DNA of 64,000 nucleotides from contig NZ_CP137854.1 in the NCBI RefSeq assembly GCF_033546935.1, positions 5,022,001-5,086,000 on the forward strand. The letters are read 5' to 3'. Position 1 is the stretch's first letter, and every line of letters begins with the position of its first letter. Source of the stretch: Xylophilus sp. GOD-11R (GTDB taxonomy: Bacteria > Pseudomonadota > Gammaproteobacteria > Burkholderiales > Burkholderiaceae_C). The notes under the pieces are model-generated. The model worked only from the letters and a program-made list of their open reading frames with translations, did no database searches and was not told the origin of the DNA. The position numbers and the translations under genes are program-made. Shown here piece after piece: positions 60,329 to 64,000 of the stretch.

Positions 60329-62049
60329 CCGACATCCGCCGCACCATCCTGTGGGTGATCTTTGGCTTTTCCATGGTCCTGCTGTGGGACAAATGGCAGA
60401 TCTACAACGGTCACCAGCCGACCTTCTTCCCTTCGACCACGCCCGTGGCGACCGCGCCGAGCCCTGACGCCAGCAAGCAGGAGGGCGCTTCCTCGGTGCC
60501 GACGGTGTCGTCCACCCCGGCGCCGTCGGGTGGTGCGGTGACGGCAGGTGGCACCGAGCTGCCGCCGGCGGTCACCACCCGTCCGTCCGAGCGTGTCGAG
60601 GTCACGACCGACGTGTACCGCCTGGTCTTCGACTCGGCCGGCGGCACGCTGGTGCGCGGCGAGCTGCTCGCCCACGGCGAACTGGAAAACCGGCAGCAAA
60701 GCTTTCAGCTGCTCGAAGACAGCCCCACCCGCGTCTACGTCGCGCAGACCGGCCTGATCGGCGGCGCGTTCCCCACGCACAAGACGGTGATGACCATCGT
60801 GCCCGGCCCGCGCGCGCTGGCCGAAGGGCAGAACACCCTGCAGATCAAGTTCGAGTCGCCCGACGTCGGCGGCGTGAAGCTGGTCAAGACCTATACGCTG
60901 ACCCGTGGCAGTTACGCGATCGACGTGGCGCAGCAGGTGGTCAACACCGGCACCGCGCCGGTCACGCCGCAGCTCTACCTGCAGCTCGTGCGCGACGGCA
61001 ACACCGACGCCGAGAAGATTCCGGCGCCCAAGGCGCTGCAGTTCTTCGGCATGGACCACATGCCCTCGTTCTATTCGACCTTCACCGGTCCGGCGATCTA
61101 CACCACCGAGAAAAAGTACCAGAAGGTCGACTTCAAGAAGATCGAGGAGAACAAGGTCGACATCGAGAAGCACTCCGACACCGGCTACGTGGCGATGGTG
61201 CAGCATTACTTCGCCTCGGCCTGGCTGCTGGGCAACGGCATCCAGCGTGACCTGTTCATGCGCAAGGTCGACAACAACCTCTACGCCGTCGGCATGATCA
61301 CGCCGCTGGGCACGCTGGCACCGGGCGCCTCCAAGACGATCGACGCCACGTTGTTTGCCGGCCCGCAGGAAGAAAACAAGCTCGAAGCCCTGATGCCCGG
61401 CCTGGAGCTGGTCAAGGACTATGGCTGGCTGACCATCCTGGCCAAGCCGCTGTACTGGCTGCTCGACAAGCTGCACGGCATGCTGCACAACTGGGGCTGG
61501 TCCATCGTGGCACTGGTGGTGCTGCTCAAGGCAGCGTTCTTCTGGCTCAACGCCAAGGCCTACGCCAGCATGGCCAAGATGAAGGCGATCAACCCCAAGA
61601 TCATGGCGATGCGCGAGCGGCTCAAGGACAAGCCGCAGGAAATGCAGAAGGAAATGATGCGGATCTACCGCGAGGAAAAGGTCAACCCGATGGGTGGCTG
61701 CTTCCCCATCGTGATCCAGATCCCGGTGTTCATCTCGCTGTACTGGGTGCTGCTGTCGAGCGTGGAGATGCGCGGCGCGCCCTGGGTGCTGTGGATCACC
61801 GACCTGTCGACGCCGGATCCGTTCTTCATCCTGCCGCTGCTGATGACCGCGACCTCGGTGCTGCAGACCGCGCTCAACCCGACGCCGCCGGACCCGGTCC
61901 AGGCCAAGCTGATGTGGATCATGCCGCTGGCCTTCAGCGTGATGTTCTTCTTCTTCCCGGCCGGCCTGGTGCTGTACTGGCTGACGAACAACATCCTGTC
62001 GATCAGCCAGCAGTACGTCATCAATCGCCGTCTTGGGGTGACCAAGTAA
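60325..62049 (+). CDS. yidC: membrane protein insertase YidC
   Basis: The 574-residue insertase has an N-terminal signal anchor (about 6-22), a disordered Pro/Thr-rich linker (35-90), the periplasmic beta-super-sandwich P1 domain, and the conserved C-terminal hydrophobic core (WGWSIVALVVLLKAAFFWL, NPMGGCFPIVIQIPVFISLYW, PAGLVLYWLTNNILSI). The conserved groove Arg lies in the KMKAINPKI context. It inserts inner-membrane proteins alone or with SecYEG. Confidence 0.97.
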   Translation: MTDIRRTILWVIFGFSMVLLWDKWQIYNGHQPTFFPSTTPVATAPSPDASKQEGASSVPTVSSTPAPSGGAVTAGGTELPPAVTTRPSERVEVTTDVYRLVFDSAGGTLVRGELLAHGELENRQQSFQLLEDSPTRVYVAQTGLIGGAFPTHKTVMTIVPGPRALAEGQNTLQIKFESPDVGGVKLVKTYTLTRGSYAIDVAQQVVNTGTAPVTPQLYLQLVRDGNTDAEKIPAPKALQFFGMDHMPSFYSTFTGPAIYTTEKKYQKVDFKKIEENKVDIEKHSDTGYVAMVQHYFASAWLLGNGIQRDLFMRKVDNNLYAVGMITPLGTLAPGASKTIDATLFAGPQEENKLEALMPGLELVKDYGWLTILAKPLYWLLDKLHGMLHNWGWSIVALVVLLKAAFFWLNAKAYASMAKMKAINPKIMAMRERLKDKPQEMQKEMMRIYREEKVNPMGGCFPIVIQIPVFISLYWVLLSSVEMRGAPWVLWITDLSTPDPFFILPLLMTATSVLQTALNPTPPDPVQAKLMWIMPLAFSVMFFFFPAGLVLYWLTNNILSISQQYVINRRLGVTK

Positions 62050-62160
62050 CCCCCAGGCTACGCGCTTCGCGTCTTCGCCTTCCCCCTGGAAGGGGGCGGC
62101 GGGCTGGCTCGGCGTAGCCTCGCTGCCACGCCCCTCGGCTAGTCGGCGCGCTTTGCATTG
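62050..62160. repeat. intergenic hairpin element of the yidC 3' region
   Basis: A short hairpin CCCCCT-GGA-AGGGGG (62082-62096) lies within GC-rich sequence with CTTCGC/GCGCTTCGCG-type repeats. It resembles the short intergenic repeats common in Comamonadaceae, as far as I recall. Copy number cannot be checked here. Confidence 0.4.
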
Positions 62161-62172
62161 CCCTTTCTTCTT

Positions 62173-62205
62173 AAGCCGCTGGTGGTCTGGCGGCTTTTTT
62201 GTTTT
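62173..62205 (+). terminator. rho-independent terminator between yidC and mnmE
   Basis: Arms AAGCCGC (62173-62179) and GCGGCTT (62190-62196) with a 10-base loop are followed by a T-rich tract. It sits 20 bases before the mnmE start, so it probably ends the yidC message and may attenuate readthrough into mnmE. Confidence 0.75.
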
Positions 62206-62225
62206 CGACGCCAGAATCGCCTTCC

Positions 62226-63650
62226 ATGTCCGCTGACCGCCAGGATCCCATCGTCGCCATCGCCACCGCCCCGGGGCGCGGTGGGGTGGGCATCGTGCGC
62301 ATCAGCAGCCCGGTGGATGTCGCGCCGCTGGCGCTGGCGCTGGGCGGTCGGGTGCTGCCGGCCCGGGAAGCTTGCTACGTGCCGTTTCGCGATACGCAAG
62401 GGCAGGCAATCGACCACGGGCTGGCGCTGCGCTTTCCCGCGCCGCATTCCTATACCGGCGAGCATGTCCTGGAGCTGCAGGGCCATGGCGGTCCGGTGGT
62501 GCTGCAGTTGCTGCTGGCGCGCTGCCTGGAGGCCGCGTCGATGGTCGACCCGGCGAGCGGCCAGCCGCTGCTCAAGCGCTTGCGGCTGGCGCGGCCGGGC
62601 GAGTTCACCGAGCGCGCATTTCTCAACGACAAACTGGATCTGGCACAGGCCGAAGCGGTAGCGGACCTGATCGACGCCAGCACCGAGGCGGCGGCGCGCA
62701 GTGCCGGGCGATCGCTGTCGGGTGCGTTTTCCGATGAGATCGCCGGGCTGCGCGATGCGCTCATCCAGTTGCGCATGCTGGTGGAGGCGACGCTGGATTT
62801 TCCCGAGGAAGAGATCGACTTTCTCCAGCAGGCCGACGCCCAGGGTCAGCTCGACCGCCTGCGCGGCCGGCTCGATGCGGTGCGCCAACGCGCACGGCAG
62901 GGCGCGCTGCTGCGCGAGGGCATCACCGTGGTGATCGCCGGGCAGCCCAACGCCGGCAAGTCTTCGTTGCTGAACGCCCTGGCCGGTGCCGAACTGGCCA
63001 TCGTGACGCCGATCGCCGGCACGACGCGCGACAAGGTCACCCAGACCATCCAGATCGAAGGCGTGCCGCTGCACGTGGTCGACACGGCCGGGTTGCGCGC
63101 CAGCGACGACGCGGTGGAAAGCATTGGCATCGCCCGGGCCTGGGACGAGATCGGGCGCGCCGACGCGGTGCTGTTCCTGCACGATCTTTCGCGGGCCGGC
63201 GAGGCCCGTTACGACGCGGGCGACGACGACATCCGCCGCACGATGGACGAGCGCGCGGTCGGGCGCGCGGTGCCGGTGCTGCAGGTCTGGAACAAGAGCG
63301 ATGCGGTCGATGCCGCACTGCCGGCGGCGATGGGCGAAGACGCGATCCGGCTGTCGGCCCGCACCGGCGCGGGCCTCGACCTGTTGCGGCGCCGACTGCT
63401 CGAGGTTGCCGGCTGGCAGTCCGCGCCGGAAGGGCTCTACCTGGCGCGGGAACGGCATCTGCAGGCGCTGCGCGAGGTCGACGAGCATCTGGCCGATGCC
63501 CACGAGCGACTCGCCCTGGGCAATGCGGCGCTCGACCTGCTGGCCGAGGAACTGCGCCTGGCGCAGAACGCGCTGGGTGCGATTACCGGCGAGTTCGGCG
63601 CGGACGATCTGCTCGGCGTGATCTTCTCGCGCTTCTGCATCGGCAAATAA
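62226..63650 (+). CDS. mnmE: tRNA modification GTPase MnmE
   Basis: The 474-residue protein has the N-terminal folate-binding domain ([19 protein letters not shown]), a helical domain, an inserted GTPase (P-loop GQPNAGKS at 239-246, G3 DTAGLR, G4 NKSD) and the diagnostic C-terminus FCIGK. With MnmG it modifies U34 of certain tRNAs. Start ATG 62226 gives the conserved N-terminus. Confidence 0.97.
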   Translation: MSADRQDPIVAIATAPGRGGVGIVRISSPVDVAPLALALGGRVLPAREACYVPFRDTQGQAIDHGLALRFPAPHSYTGEHVLELQGHGGPVVLQLLLARCLEAASMVDPASGQPLLKRLRLARPGEFTERAFLNDKLDLAQAEAVADLIDASTEAAARSAGRSLSGAFSDEIAGLRDALIQLRMLVEATLDFPEEEIDFLQQADAQGQLDRLRGRLDAVRQRARQGALLREGITVVIAGQPNAGKSSLLNALAGAELAIVTPIAGTTRDKVTQTIQIEGVPLHVVDTAGLRASDDAVESIGIARAWDEIGRADAVLFLHDLSRAGEARYDAGDDDIRRTMDERAVGRAVPVLQVWNKSDAVDAALPAAMGEDAIRLSARTGAGLDLLRRRLLEVAGWQSAPEGLYLARERHLQALREVDEHLADAHERLALGNAALDLLAEELRLAQNALGAITGEFGADDLLGVIFSRFCIGK

Positions 63651-63768
63651 GGCTCGCGTTCCTGCGCGAAGCTTTGCAGCGCGCCATGAGCACGTGCCCA
63701 TGTGCAACGCATAATGTTACGGAAAAAGCGAACAGCCGGCGCCTTGGGCCGGCGGATCCACCTCCGCA

Positions 63769-64000
63769 ATGTCTTACTCCGTTCTCCTGGTCGACCACGA
63801 CGAATCGCACATCCGGCGTGTCCTGGAGTCGACGCGGCGTCAGCGCCTGGATCCACATATCGAAACGGCCGACTCCGTGGCGCAGGCGCGCCTGGCGCTG
63901 CGGCGCAAGAATTTCGACGCGGTCGCCGTACGGCACCGCCTGCCGGACGGCACTGCCTTCGAGCTGCGGCGCGATGCCGGCCAGGCGCCCTTGCTGATCG
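63769..64000 (+). CDS. receiver-like domain protein, N-terminal part (runs off the window)
   Basis: The 77 visible codons show a receiver-like fold start: SYSVLLVDHDESHIRRVLES, then FDAVAVRHRLPDG. The HRLPDG loop matches LDYRLPDG in true receivers, but the phosphate-accepting Asp position reads Arg, so it is probably a pseudo-receiver. The rest, perhaps an output domain, lies beyond the window. It starts 119 bases after mnmE on the same strand. Confidence 0.65.
   Translation, partial: MSYSVLLVDHDESHIRRVLESTRRQRLDPHIETADSVAQARLALRRKNFDAVAVRHRLPDGTAFELRRDAGQAPLLI

Overview
The window is about 64 kb of high-GC chromosome from a betaproteobacterium, most likely family Comamonadaceae (Burkholderiales). 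The reasons are the gene content (Bug/TctC binding protein, EmrAB with a NodT-type channel, MocR-type GabR beside GabTD, DUF4130-UdgX with its radical SAM partner) and the housekeeping cluster gyrB-dnaN-dnaA / rpmH-rnpA-yidD-yidC-mnmE. Genus cannot be assigned from sequence alone. No rRNA, tRNA, CRISPR array, insertion sequence or prophage was seen.

Layout. 0-2.6 kb: end of parA, a small serine hydrolase, parB, and a LytTR response regulator. 2.8-7.8 kb: a diverged MbcA/RES toxin-antitoxin-like pair, then signalling genes (EAL phosphodiesterase, unknown protein, hybrid histidine kinase, membrane-anchored methyltransferase). 7.8-20.7 kb: D-lactate/glycolate-type FAD dehydrogenase, cobalamin adenosyltransferase, CysB-like regulator, thioesterase, AsmA-like protein, chemotaxis receptor, copper ATPase, MFS pump, metallophosphoesterase. 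19.8-24.1 kb: a LysR regulator divergent from a CoA-transferase / HMG-CoA-lyase-like / Bug operon that reads as a two-step organic-acid catabolic module. 24.1-26.4 kb: two diverged direct copies of an origin-like element (TAG-trinucleotide array, GC spacer, four DnaA-box-like sites at identical spacing) flanking a class A beta-lactamase and a TraB/GumN protein. 26.4-33 kb: an SOS-type operon (radical SAM + DUF4130-UdgX behind a perfect LexA-box palindrome), a ybhP-clsB-ybhN-like phospholipid operon, and PagL. 33-45.3 kb: small secreted proteins, RdgC, a CopZ-like protein, the gabTD/gabR GABA locus, an EmrA-EmrB-NodT exporter operon and a DUF3175 protein. 45-53 kb: CDF metal transporter, two alcohol dehydrogenases around a LysR gene, NAD synthetase, a DUF3892 protein and a nucleotidyltransferase pseudogene with three frameshifts. 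53.5-64 kb: gyrB, dnaN and dnaA on the minus strand, then rpmH, rnpA, yidD, yidC and mnmE on the plus strand, and the start of an atypical receiver-domain protein.

The most notable point is where replication may start. By hand count of sample rows, the plus strand is C-rich left of about 24 kb and G-rich right of about 26 kb, whichever strand the genes are on. That places the skew switch at the two origin-like elements rather than at the dnaA-rpmH gap 33 kb away. I infer that the chromosomal origin, or a bipartite origin, lies at 24.1-26.4 kb. Gene orientation of gyrB-dnaN-dnaA argues the other way, so this needs testing.
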